The translations under genes and the position numbers were made by a program. A stretch of DNA of 64,000 nucleotides, taken from Moringa oleifera. Its lineage: Eukaryota > Streptophyta > Magnoliopsida > Brassicales > Moringaceae. The stretch is from positions 2,046,001-2,110,000 of the forward strand of contig JAJFZO010000165.1 of NCBI GenBank assembly GCA_021397835.1, read 5' to 3'. A model generated the notes under the pieces. That model saw nothing but the letters and a program-made list of their open reading frames with translations, was not told the origin of the DNA and did not search any database. Shown here one piece after another: positions 20,852 through 32,200 of the stretch (position 1 is the first letter of the stretch; every line of letters starts with the position of its first letter).

Positions 20852-21967
20852 ATGGATAAATCTTGGATGCACTTGAATAGATTGTCCAAGGAGTTTTCTG
20901 ATGGAGTGGATGAGTTTCTTGCTTTTGCCATTTCTCATTGTGAAGATCCTACACTCATTAGATGTCCTTGTCAATCATGTGCTAATTTGACAGTATTAAG
21001 TGTTGAAGAAGTTAAGTATCATTTGTTTAGTAAAGGGATTGATCAGAGGTATAAAAGATGGATTTGGCATGGAGAAGAGTGTTCTTCTAGATCTTGCACG
21101 AATAAGAAATCGGTGTTTGATGAATCTTTCAAGGATGATTATATCGACAATACAACAGACATGGTTAATGATGCATTTGAATATTGTCAAGATGATCCCA
21201 AATTATTTCAAAACTTACTAGAAGATGCAGAAAAGCCTTTATATCCTGGTAATACGAAATATACTAAGTTGTCTGCGTTGATGAGATTACATAATATAAA
21301 AGGAAAATATGGGTGGTCAGATAAGAGCTTTTCTGATTTGTTAAGTTGTTTGTCTGATATGTTTCCTACTGGAAATGAAATCCCTACATCGATGTATGAA
21401 GCAAAAAAAACTATGAATGCATTGGGTTTACATTATGAGAAAATACATGCTTGCCCAAATGATTGTATACTCTATAGAAAGGATTATAAGGATTTATCAT
21501 CTTATCCTACTTGTGGACTATCGAGATGGAAAGAAAATGGTAAGGTAAAAAACCAAACGAAAGGGATTCCTGCTAAAGTGTTGTGGTACTTTCCTCCTAT
21601 TCCAAGGTTCAAGCGAATGTTTCAGTCACCAGAAATTGCACAACATTTAACTTGGCATGCTAATAAAAGGGAAGTAGATGAAAAACTAAGACATCCTGCT
21701 GATTCACCTAGTTGGAAGTTAATAGACTTTAAATGGCCAAGTTTTGCATCTGAACACAGAAATCTTCGACTGGCTATTTCTGCTGATGGAATAAATCCAC
21801 ATAGTTCTCTTAGTACTGCATATAGTTGTTGGCCAGTGGTAATGATAACATATAATCTACCACTGTGGTTATGTATGAAACGAAAATTCATGATGTTGTC
21901 CTTGCTTATCTTAGGACCTCGCCAACCAGGTAACTTTCTCACTCTTACATTCATTGTCATGATTTGA
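20852..21967 (+). CDS. TNP2-type CACTA transposase, N-terminal half (truncated)
   Basis: En/Spm TNP2-type proteins cut and join CACTA ends in the nucleus. The 371-residue frame starts MDKSWM at the usual start of the transposase-associated domain (residues 1-75, with CPCQSC at 38-43 and WHGE near 72-75). The transposase_21 (TNP2) domain follows: CPNDCILYRKDY from 201, CGLSRWK from 221, IPAKVLWYFPPIPRFKRMF near 239-257, HPADS at 281-285, SADGINP around 310 and YSCWPVVMITYNLP from 324. Homology ends at GPRQPGN (residues 355-361), about where the family continues with PGNDIDVYL. The last ten residues read through a probable junction or splice donor (ccaggtaac). Full proteins have several hundred more residues, so this cannot be a complete transposase. 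The frame itself is open with no stop. Confidence 0.9.
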   Translation: MDKSWMHLNRLSKEFSDGVDEFLAFAISHCEDPTLIRCPCQSCANLTVLSVEEVKYHLFSKGIDQRYKRWIWHGEECSSRSCTNKKSVFDESFKDDYIDNTTDMVNDAFEYCQDDPKLFQNLLEDAEKPLYPGNTKYTKLSALMRLHNIKGKYGWSDKSFSDLLSCLSDMFPTGNEIPTSMYEAKKTMNALGLHYEKIHACPNDCILYRKDYKDLSSYPTCGLSRWKENGKVKNQTKGIPAKVLWYFPPIPRFKRMFQSPEIAQHLTWHANKREVDEKLRHPADSPSWKLIDFKWPSFASEHRNLRLAISADGINPHSSLSTAYSCWPVVMITYNLPLWLCMKRKFMMLSLLILGPRQPGNFLTLTFIVMI

Positions 21968-22015
21968 AGATACATTCTTTCTAATTTTTAATTTATTACT
22001 CCATTTTTACAGAAA

Positions 22016-22695
22016 GCAGAACTCAAGGTAGAAAGGGAGATTGATATTAGTGAATTATGGAAGCTAGCACGACAAGATAAAGAATGACATTATGCACCAG
22101 AAACGATGCCTATCATTGAAAAAATTGTAAGTGTTTTTTTTTTAATCTTACATAAGCATCAGAAATCTTGTCTTTATAAGATTGTTTACTAAAGTTTAAA
22201 GACAATGAGGCACTAAGAGAATATTATTCAAATGGCTTATGAACAAAGACACTCAGATAGAAAGTATTCTATATTTTTCTTCCCTAACTGTTTTCTTGAC
22301 ACACTTAAAGTTAAGTTGCAATATTTTATGTTCATTGCATGCAAGTCATCAATAATAGCTTAGAAAATTAGGCAAATTAATTTACATGAAATTTATACTT
22401 AATTTGGCATGGATTATTATAGGATGAGTTAATGGAGCAGTCAAAAGCTGGCACCATTACATTCTCAGGCAGTGATGATATTTTAAGCAAGGCTCTTGGT
22501 ACTAATGAGCATAGGGGTCGAGTTAGAGGAGTTGGAAAGTTTATCACTCCTTCGGTCTTTTTTTCTACTCCTAATAAGGTAGCATATCTAGAAGCTCGCT
22601 TGGCTGAGGTAGAGCAGAAACTATTGTTGTTGACTCAAGGAAGCACAGATTCACATTCACCTGTTGTACAACTTGAAGGTCATAGCTCTCAATAA
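22016..22695 (+). pseudogene. transposase_24-like (Ptta/En/Spm) exons of CACTA 2
   Basis: Two exons of the plant En/Spm transposase_24 type. The first (22016-22125) reads DISELWKLARQDKE, a TGA, then HYAPETMPIIEKI before a GT splice site. The second (from about 22423) reads ELMEQSKAGTITFSG, then LGTNEHRGRVRGVGKF and TPSVFF, and ends in a coiled coil (LEARLAEVEQKLLLL) and a TAA at 22693-22695. The GRVRGVG motif is diagnostic for the family, as known from rice and legume CACTA elements. One in-frame stop near 22087 makes it defective. It probably formed the C-terminal part of a protein that also carried the DUF8039 and Ulp1 regions. Confidence 0.75.
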
Positions 22696-22856
22696 GATAC
22701 AAAAACTCGATTCACCAATGCCTATGAAGGATTCTTGCGATGCTTTTGATGAAGATTTAAAGATGAAGGTATTTACTTATTTATTTAATGCTATAGACAT
22801 TGTTTTTACTATTAATTATTATTAATAATGTTATTTTTTTTGTGAATAGGGTGTTG

Positions 22857-23081
22857 TATGTAAATTAGCAGTGGATACACTAGAAAATGTTGTTGCAATG
22901 GGCACTATTATTAATGGTTCTTCTGCCAATTTTGTGGTTTCTGTTGATCAAATATTCAGTCAAGATGCTCGACTACCTATTGAAAATGAGGATGAGTATC
23001 TTATATTTGTTAAAGATGCATTGGGTCATCATGTAAGTTGGCCTAAAGACTTGGTTTCTACTCATATTGTTATGGAGGTAT
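22857..23081 (+). pseudogene. DUF8039-like exon of CACTA 2
   Basis: The frame VCKLAVDTLENVVAMGTIIN, then NFVVSVDQIF, ARLPIENEDEY and DALGHHVSWPKDLV resembles the small domain often found between the transposase_24 and Ulp1 regions of plant CACTA proteins. Borders fit AG/GT splice sites. Function unknown; no stop is seen in the exon. Confidence 0.6.
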
Positions 23082-23169
23082 GAGACAATTTTAGATGTGG
23101 TATATTATCTTTGTTTCTTCTCATGTGTTAAAATTATTTGACTTTTAAAATTTATTATTGTCACATGTT

Positions 23170-24353
23170 TGGAGACAAAGGAAAAGGAAATCAGTAAAAA
23201 AGTGGGATCCATTTCTGAGGAAGCTCTAGAGCAGTTCGCAAAAGCCGCTTATCCATTGATGATTAATATGCGAAATGAAGTAAGAGTAAGATTTGATGAT
23301 GATGTTTTTTGCTGTCCATTTTATTGCTATATTGGATCAGAAGATTGCTCTATCATGATTGATAAAAAAGAGCTGGGAGGAACTAGCATTTGTTTGTATA
23401 TCAGGTGAGATAAAAGTTCAATATCAGTTTATTTTAATATCTATATTTATATGATTTAACTTTCAATTTGTTTACTTTCAGATATCTACATGCCAATTTG
23501 AAGGATACGAAAAAGTTGAAACAATTTAGCTTCATCAATCCTGTGATTGTCTCACTCTCTGGTAGACTAAACAATGAAAGTAGGTTAAAAGATAGAGCAC
23601 GACATATTGCTGAGCGGTTAGAAAAAGCACATTCAAACCAAATTCTTTTTATGCCTTACAATCCAAAGTAAGAAATTTCTATCTTAATTGCTTTACCAAA
23701 ACATATCTCATTTGGTTATTTATCATTTATCATTTTTCTTATTACGAATAGATTTCATTGGGAATTAGTGGTTATTGATATGGCATCACGAATAGTGTAT
23801 CACTTGGATTCTTTGGGTCACGAAGTAGGGCCTGATCTTAAAAACATTGTGACCATGTGAGTGCAAGTTTTACTTTATGTCTTTTGTTTATTGGTTTCAT
23901 TATTACTTTTAAATACTATATATTTTGAAATGTTTATTGGTTAATGATACAGGGGTTTTCAAATGTTTCGTGTGAGATCAAATATTAAATGACAACGGAT
24001 TCAAGTGAGTTTTTTTTTATTATTATTAATAACATTAAAAATAATATGTATTAATGATTATGTTTCTACTTGTATAGGCATCGATTCAAAGAGGTGGTGT
24101 AGAATGTGGCTATTTTGTACTTTGATTTATGAAGGAAATAATTGAAGATCCAAAAATTCTTTGTGAGAAGGTCAAATTACTTATCTTATTTACATATTAA
24201 ATATTTTATACTTATAAATAATATCAAATTGATTATGTTATCTTTCTTTTGTGTTTTAATCTTAAAGTTCAATGGTAAGGATACATATAGTAATGAAGAA
24301 ATTGATGAAGTACGTCGTGAATGGGCTATGCATGTACAACAGTTACTATCATA
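23170..24353 (+). pseudogene. Ulp1-like (C48) cysteine protease exons of CACTA 2
   Basis: A SUMO-protease-like domain, spread over about seven exons with GT..AG borders. In order: helical region with EEALEQFAKAAYPL (23170-23404); NLKDTKKLKQFSFINP and QILFMPYNPK (23482-23668); FHWELVVIDMASRIVYHLDS (from about 23752), with catalytic His at 23756-23758 and Asp at 23807-23809; a short exon with a TGA (23952-24002); SIQRGGVECGYFVL with the oxyanion-hole Gln at 24087-24089 and the Cys nucleophile at 24105-24107; and IDEVRREWAMHVQQLL at the end. A TGA follows FVL at 24121-24123. The catalytic codons are all kept, yet two stops should prevent a complete product. Related genes in plant mobile elements are well known; their role in transposition is unclear. 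Confidence 0.75.
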
Positions 24354-25175
24354 GCCAGGTATGTAATCCTTGTTAGCTCATTAATAGTGTATTTTAATTG
24401 CGTGTTGTTTATTTTGGTTAAATTCAAGTATGATGAACTAATTATATTAATTGAACGCTCCACTCATTCTATTTATTGAGCCATCTACTAATTCTGTTAA
24501 GTTATAAATCAATTCTGTTGAGAATTCTATAAATGTCATCTTTAAGCAGTTGGTAAAGTAAAAAACAAGGAAAAGCATTCAAGCATGCATATGAAATAAA
24601 TATGTTCATAATCAGTTAATTTTCACACTTATTGTTGCATTACAAGAAGTTACACTTTTGATGCCTACATGTAGGGAATTAGAATAGAAAGTTGCATATT
24701 ATGATTAATATATACCTTATAGGTTACAAAGAGTTATATTTTTGACATCTAGATGCACTCTCAATTTTTTATTATATTTGATTTTCAAGCTTTATTATAA
24801 TTGCTTATTTATTTTGATATGTAAATTAACTATGTGATAAATAGAGCTTATATAATAATGTATCTTTTCTATTACTATTGCAGGAGTGACACATCTAATG
24901 CACTGGGTATTTTTTGATGTAATGGTAGAACAGAGCAATGAGAATGATAATTATGTAATTTAATTTGTAGATATTTTGTTTATTTTTGATACTTAATATT
25001 ATTTTGTTTTGTAAAATGATAATAGTTGTAGTTATAAACATATGTATTTTTTTGTTTGATATTTTTGTATTGTTTGATTGCAATTGAAAAAAAATATAAA
25101 TATTAATTAATTTACAAAATTATAAAAAAATTTTGTAATTAATTAATAAAAAATATATAATAAAACATGAAACAT
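24354..25175. other. 3' non-coding region of CACTA 2
   Basis: AT-rich sequence after the last exon; no gene is seen. It includes probable polyadenylation sequence for the Ulp1-like gene, but no single signal stands out. Confidence 0.5.
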
Positions 25176-25480
25176 TTTTATGACGGTCATAAAAACCATC
25201 ATAAAAAGTACCAAATTTTTTTTATGACGATCACAAAGACCGTCATGATATCATCAACATATTTTATGACGGTCTGCAGTGGACCGTCATGAATTTTTAT
25301 GACGGTCCATTGCAGACCATCATTAATATTCCGGCTTTTTAATGACGGTCAAAAACCGTCAAGAATTTATGACGGTCTTTTGGACCGTCATAAAGTTTTT
25401 ATGACATCACTTACAATAACAGTTTTCTGACCGTCATAAAAAGCTTTTTATGACGGCCATTGCCCATCATAAAAGATTTG
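25176..25480. repeat. 3' subterminal hairpin repeats of CACTA 2
   Basis: At least eight stem units built from TATGACGGTC and GACCGTCATA (for example atgacggtctgcagtggaccgtcat at 25267-25291). They mirror the 5' end, and most CpG sites are still intact. Confidence 0.9.
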
Positions 25481-25493
25481 TTTTCTTGTAGTG

Positions 25494-25705
25494 TAACCAT
25501 TGCATTGGCACTAAGAACCTTAATTTTGACATTAGGTGAGGGTGCTAGAGGAGGAAGCTTTAGGTGGACATCTTTAATTAGAAGCAGTTTCACTAGTAAC
25601 TTCGAAGCCATTGTTAACCAACTAGCACTCAACTCTCCAAACCCTAACGCTACTATAGTGCCCAATGTCTATAACCTGTTGCAAAAGGATGGATGTAGGC
25701 ACTAA
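25494..25705 (+). other. unassigned open frame, right part (split by CACTA 2)
   Basis: Continues the frame interrupted at 18831: IALALRTLILTLGEGARGG, SFRWTSLIRSSF, then LALNSPNPNATIVPN and a TAG at 25703-25705. The reading frame is restored exactly when the transposon plus one taa copy are removed. The family is not recognised. Confidence 0.35.
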
Positions 25706-25987
25706 TAGCTCAATGATCATCTCACCATTAATAGTCTCAACTATTCTTTGTCCTACAAAGAAAGAGAATTAATTTTAGAGATAAAGCAAGGACATCATTC
25801 TGATAGATTTTTTAGGGATTCCATTCTTTCTAAGATGCATCAGATAAGAAGGATCCTCTTTTACCCCCACGAAACCATATTATTGTTAGAAATGTACCAA
25901 AAGTACCTACATTATATGAGGAACTATTGAATGCACCATAGCTTGCTTCATAAGAGGCTTATGGATACGATCCATAAATATGATCTC

Positions 25988-26211
25988 CAATTAGATTAAT
26001 TTGGAAAGATTGGGCAATTCAGTATATACCTACTATGTCATTTGGTTTTTGGTTCCTAGTCTTATTTTATGAGTAACCATTATTAAGGCTATAGTACTGA
26101 CTATTTATAGGACTACCTGTGAAGTAGTGAACAAGATATGTTTTGATGAAACATTATTGATTTTAAAAGGACTATAAGAGGTGGACAATAGACCCACTCA
26201 GGATCTACTAA
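25988..26211 (+). pseudogene. nad6: nad6 3' fragment (NADH dehydrogenase subunit 6), decayed
   Basis: nad6 encodes a complex I membrane subunit. The tract gives nad6 C-terminal landmarks: tagattaatttggaaagattg (WTNLETLGN region), YTYYVIWFLVPSLIL, then VTIIKAIVLTIYRTT and a degraded basic tail. It ends ATCTAC TAA at 26203-26211, the natural nad6 ending (T-I-Y-stop). Roughly the last 73 of about 205 codons are covered. A stop (TGA 26071-26073, in the SLIL*V region) and small indels break it. The upstream two-thirds of nad6 was not recognised, so the fragment was truncated or joined to unrelated sequence. Confidence 0.82.
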
Positions 26212-29200
26212 AAGGCAAGCAGCTTGATATTAGTTCAAATCCAATTCGTGAGACCAAAATAAAGGTCAGTGTAGAGAAGCTAGGTCAGTGATAGTTTGTT
26301 CTCAACTGAAGAAGAGTAGGTATAAATAACCTAAGCACGAACAAAACAAAGAAAGATAAGACAACTGATTCACCCAGTGGAACCTTCAGTTATGATGAAG
26401 GGGTCACAGAGCTTACTTTTACTACGCACAAGGATTTAGTCTCATAAGCCTAATGCTCTAAGAGTGAAAGCATGTCGCCTCTGCCTAGCCCTTCTTCCTA
26501 TTATTCTTCATGGTCAAGCCGAAAGCTTCTCTTCCCTTTCAACCAAGGTTTAACAGCTCCTCGAGAGTGGACCTCTTTTTTGTAAACCCGATTCCATTTG
26601 TATACTATATGAGATTACAAACACAAATTTTAGAATGAAAAGTAGCATTTCTATTAGCATGGCTAATTGTCCAGTCTAGCCAACCTAATATAAGCCGAAT
26701 TGTCTCTCCCTATTGGTTGAGCATGTAGGCATTTCTTATTATCTCTTACCCGCTGAGCAAGCATCCTAATTGGATAAAACCTATATTAACAAGCTATTCC
26801 ATCCGTTTCCAAGATATGGTTGTTGCAAGCAAGATCGTTATGTGTACTATAGCTAGGAAAGAAGCTAACCTTGCTATATCATGAACCCTAGCTTGCTTTG
26901 GAGGCACTTTCAGAAGTAACCGAAGATAGCATGTGACATCAATCATTCAAGCCAAGCTAAGGTGGTGATCTTGCTTCAACAAGACGTGACAAGTAAAAGG
27001 CATGAACTATAATACACAACAAGTAGATTACTACGCTACTTCACTACGAAATGAGCTACTACTGATGATCGGCATGGATTTTGCCAAGCAAAATGATAAC
27101 ACTTCACTAGCTTATTCGCTTACTGCACGACAGACAAATGCTGTTATACACAAGAAAAGAAAATAAAGGAAGAACTTACTAAAAGAAAATTGAATAAATG
27201 AGACTTTTGACTGTTGCCTTCACCAGTTAAAGCGAACAATTAAGCCATTGACTAATTAAAGACAAATAGAAGACCTATCTGATTTCATACACGTGTGACC
27301 AAGAAGCAAATAAAAGATTAAGTAAGAGGAAGTGGAAATAAAGCAAATAAACAAAGCGAGGAAGGGCCTAATGAGAATTGGGGAGTTTGTTTATTCTTGG
27401 GAAATGTGATAAAGAAAGGTTTTCTACTTATGAAATGGTTGCTGCAACAACTAAAGTAAGGGCCAGAACTCTGGTTCCTTCTATACGGTATATAATTGGC
27501 TACTAGTTTAGACCTCTCTGAAATAACCACCACTCATAGCATGATGGGACGACTTGTTCCACCCCTTATGTAATTGTAAACAAATTCTAAGGGAGGTCAA
27601 GTGTAAGAAAGAATAGCCCTTCACTAATAGCCCTTTTTAAAAGGTTGGCTTCCATGGAAGGGAATTAGAGCAAATTTATTAACCTAGCCCTCAAGTGGTT
27701 TATAATAATCTAGCTACAAGGCAAGAAAAGAAAGAAAGCTCCATATTAGCTAGTAGCCCTATTCGATTATTGACTAGAAGGCAATAAAAAATGGTAAAAT
27801 AGTAAGACGATAACTTATTATCAGCCACGAAACGAGTAAGACCACGAGGAATGTTGATGAAGATTTTGATTCAAAGTGCTTTAATGATATTCAAATCTCA
27901 AGAATACCATTTGATATGAGCTTTTGTACCCTTTTTGATCTAAAACCACTTAATTTGATTATAAATATAGTGGCTAATAGCCAATGATCTCAGGTGAGTG
28001 AAGGGCAAACTCAGAAGTTTACTTATTCTTTTGCCTTCAACCAATGCTTACTCAAACTGATAAGCTTTAACTGTGCCTGAACCATCGAATGGAAAGCTTT
28101 CCTCTAGCTAGGAGCAAACTAAACCAACTAGCTAGGATCATGTGGTATAGTAGCCATTAATTTCGAAACAAGCTTCGAACAACCTCATTCTAGGTCCAAC
28201 TCTCTTAGTACCATTTCCTTGATCTTTCATCCTCTACCTTTCTTGGTGAAGTATAACCTTCCATTTATCACTCCCAATCTCCCGCTTGATTTCATTCTAG
28301 GAACTACCATGCCCATTATGAAGGAAAGGCAAGGCTTAAACTAGGTAATTGGTCGATCTTATTATGTATACCAATGTATCTCGAGTCGAAGATATCAAAA
28401 GCCTATAATGTATCCTTAATATTCTAAGGGATGCAAAATGTTATAAAAACCTTTAAATTTGAATTTTGTTCAGTCCTAAGTGCCAAGAATGGGTGACTGA
28501 AGGCTTTGAGGTACATCAAAGCTACGAATAAGCTAATTTGTTCCTAGTGATCCATCCAGTTTATTCAATCCAAAGAAAAAAAAAGAGTAAGTGACAATCC
28601 AATATTAGACCTGATGAATATTTGTCTCTTAATCTTGAGATTCTAATCCAAATTATGCAGTTATTGACCGCACTAGATTTCTTAATTTGCCAAGAGAGAG
28701 TAAAGAGTGAAGGTTCGTTGGCTAGAACTTCCTTCTATTAGTGCCACCAAAAAGGATAAAAGAGATAAGTTGTTGATTGTTAGCCTATTCCAGACTCGTA
28801 ATTGAGAGTTTCTAATAAATTAAGATAGCTATAAGGCATACCTATGACTGATTTTGCTAAAAGGTCCAATGAAAAGCATCGAAGACCTAAGCACATATAC
28901 ATCTCTGGTGATGGGACAGATGGATTGAATTTAACATAGGGGTTAATGGCAGTAGGTAGGGATTAATATAGAGATGTCTTAAAGCCTTCATTTGACAATG
29001 GGAATCCTTAGACTAGGAAAGGTTGCCTCATAACCTATCCTTAGTTCTAAATCTCCAAAAGCATAGTACATGGGGGATAACAGATGGATTTGAAACTAAG
29101 GGAAGGAAAAAAGAAAGAGATTCATTTTTTGATGCAAATTCCCCCCGTTCACTTCTGAGTTTCAATGACTGGAAGGGCTTGGTAGCTTCTATCTAGTGAA

Positions 29201-29221
29201 GGGCAAGAAGCAAGAAATGAA

Positions 29222-29279
29222 TGGAGAACTAATGCCTCTTTAAATAGGAGTGGAGAACTAATGCCTCTTTAAATAGGAG
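29222..29279. repeat. exact 29-bp tandem duplication
   Basis: Two identical adjacent 29-bp units (29222-29250, 29251-29279) beginning tggagaactaatgcctc. No difference between copies, so it is recent or gene-converted. Confidence 0.95.
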
Positions 29280-32200
29280 TTGGTGGCGTTGTTTAATGGT
29301 TCTAAAAATGAGGAGCTTCCTTCTCTTGGGTCATTGGCAGCCGCAGATGGGGTGTCACACCTGCTTATGTTGCTACCATTGGGTGGGATGAAAGCATCTA
29401 TCTTATTATTACAAATATATGCAAGAACATTATTAGATGGCTAGCCGCTAGAACAAAATAAGGAGAGTTATATGGAGGTTGCTAAGCCGAGGATTGAATG
29501 AATTAAGATGGAGATAGAATAAATGGTAGGGAATGAAGCCTTTCCTCGCTTAGCACTAAAAGAAAACGCCTTGTTTTATAGGGTATGGCCATGGGGGAGA
29601 AATATAATAAAGCCTACCTGCTTGGTTAAGGTGAAGTAGATGGATCACAGATATGTAGGTCATGGTGGTTTTTATGTCACTTTTTAATGGTCTCAGTTCA
29701 AACGCGATGCATGGAAAACCATTAGATCGATAACTGAGGTCATTTACTTTATACTTCGAGGCTAATTGATCTAAAAACTTAGATGGTTCGGTTCCATTAG
29801 GAGATGGGAAAATATATGCGGAGTTAGAGGCACAAGGATTGATACTTGGCTCACTGTTAGAAGGATGGGAAGTAGATTGCTCAAAAAGTTTCCAAAAAGA
29901 TTGATTTTCTTCTCATTAGATTGGTCGACTACCACAGCACTAAGACTGAAAGCTTGATAGGTAGTCTATACAAATGGGAAGTCCCTAAACGTGGGAAAGA
30001 ATAGTTGTTACTTGAAGGAACTACCACTATAGGATTTAAGAAAGGGATACCTTTTAACCCGTTAAGGCTCTTACATTAAAAAAAAGGAATCATAGAATTA
30101 CAAAGTGCCTTCCATCCATCATATATAATTTTGCTCCCTAGGCCATTCTTGATATAAGGAAGCATTGTATGAGTACTTTTATTAACTGTTTAAGTGTTGT
30201 TATCAAGTACGCGCTATATCCTTTTTAGTAAGGCATGCTTAGAGTATGCACCAGTTTTTATCTTCCCAGCCATGAAAGAAAAGGCTTTATTCCCTACCAA
30301 TGATGTTCTAATTAAGGAAGCATGCATCCAGTCTCAGAGATTTGAAAAGCAAGAATGCCCTCCTTTTAGCCTTTAGCCTTAGGTGCCTTGATACCTAGCC
30401 TGGGCCACAAAATTCCTTGGATGGCTTATAGTTTGGACTTTCATTAAGGATACACCTAGAAGTAAAAGGTCACATAATAGATGGATAGCATCTTCTAGGT
30501 ATTGAGGCTTCTTCAGCGACGGCTTGGCCTTTAGAAGATGAGGAGTTTTACCAAGCAAAGGAATATCGAGCCATTGTATTCCTGAGTGAAAATTGTCTTT
30601 TAGGATGGTATTCTATTTTATTGAAGGAGTGAACCAGTGAACTAATCCTTGATTTTTCTTGAAGGTGCTTTTGATTCTTTAGTGACTTAAAAAGCCATTA
30701 GGTAATAGACTGGTATGAGAATGCCAATCTCGATATTCGTTTTTGAATCAGTGATTGAGAGTAAGTTAAGAGCCAGTGATCAATAAAATAAGACTAGTGG
30801 GGCATTTTACTTTTCATAGGAGGCAACTCTCTTTATGTTATAAAGCTCTTCTTAATTGAAGTAAAAAGTAGTTCCTCTTTCTTGTTGAAGTCCTTCCTAG
30901 CTACTTCGATCTCCTTGCTCCTACTCAAAATCAAAGAATGCATCGTTGGCTTGCCTTTTGTCCTTTCCTTATGAGTGATAAGTAGCCCCTACCTCTCCCT
31001 TCTACAAAGCAATATAACTCCTATGTGTCCACAAGGTTAAGGAGATCAAAGATGGAAAAGAACAAACAACAACAAACTTTACTTTGACACCTACTACTTG
31101 AAGTTCAATCCTTTTAACAATAGAAACTTTCATCTTCCTGTGGGTATAGGATTAGGATTAGATCATACACTCATAAAAAAGACTCCCATAGGTGGCTACC
31201 AACTTTCCTTTATCAAGGGAGTTTGTCGGACATCTATTCCTCTTCCTCTGCCTCCTCAATAGGATCTGTAGTTCCCTCCACTTGTTTTGGTCCTTAAGTG
31301 AAATTTAGGCACATAGTATTCATTGCCGTAGTTACACCTCTGATTCTTCTAATTTTAGAGTTAGTGTTGATCCTTATCTAAAATCCCTCAAAACCTAATT
31401 CTAAGGTTGCCCTTTGGGCTACCATTTGTTGTTTCAATTTCTTCTGGTCTCGTATTGAGTGAGATAACTTGAATAGGGGTTTTCTTTATTAGGTATTTCA
31501 CTGCTTATGCCACGTTTTTGTCCTTTCAGCCCTCTATAGAGTCATCCTCTTAGGCAAAGCTTCGATTATCTATAATAAAATAGGAGATGAAATCCATGCT
31601 TAAGCTTGAAACTACATGGAAGAAAGACTATTCTAGGCTGAGATTCTCTTCGCCTCCCTTATAGAAAAGTAAGCTTCTATCCATCTTTCTTCTTTTAAGA
31701 AACAAATAGAGTAAGGTCTTTACTGATCTATTCTATGAAAGGTCTTTCTTCCATATATGCCTTTCCAAAGAAAAGGTGGTTGTGAAGTGAACTTCTTTTC
31801 AGTGGAAAAAGCAAGAGGTATGATAAAGACTCATTTTCTTTTGTTGAGGAATAAAAACCTCTATTCCTATACTTATGATTAGATTGCCCACAAAAAAAAA
31901 AAAAAGGAAGAAGAACCACTACAACATCGCCTACTTACTTATTGGGTGACTTTTAAGTTGGAATAAGGGACACGAGGGGCAAGGCCCTTTTAAGGTGTTA
32001 TAGGTCAACCACATAGGAATAAGAATAGCTTTTCTCTTTCCCTTCAGCAAAATGGGATGCTTATTACCCTCTAGTGAGGATTTTTACTAAGGAAACTTCC
32101 TCCATAGCTCTCTTTTCCTTATTCACACTAACTTCTTTCAAGGTAGTTTTCCTCTAGGGAATGAATTTACCAATCTAGCTCTGATTTATTACCTTCAACA

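Larger units (their letters stand above)
18832..25493 (+). mobile_element. CACTA (En/Spm) DNA transposon 2, internally deleted
   Basis: The 6662-bp element starts CACTACAAGAAAAAC and ends with the reverse complement of CACTACAAGAAAACAAATC. Perfect taa target duplications are at 18829-18831 and 25494-25496. Both ends are filled with ATGACGGTC/GACCGTCAT hairpin units. Gene content on the plus strand: TNP2-type transposase N-terminal half (20852-21967), transposase_24-like exons (22016-22695), DUF8039-like exon (22857-23081) and Ulp1-like exons (23170-24353). Three tRNA-like modules lie at 19030-19380. The element is better preserved than the surrounding organelle DNA and therefore younger. Confidence 0.95.
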
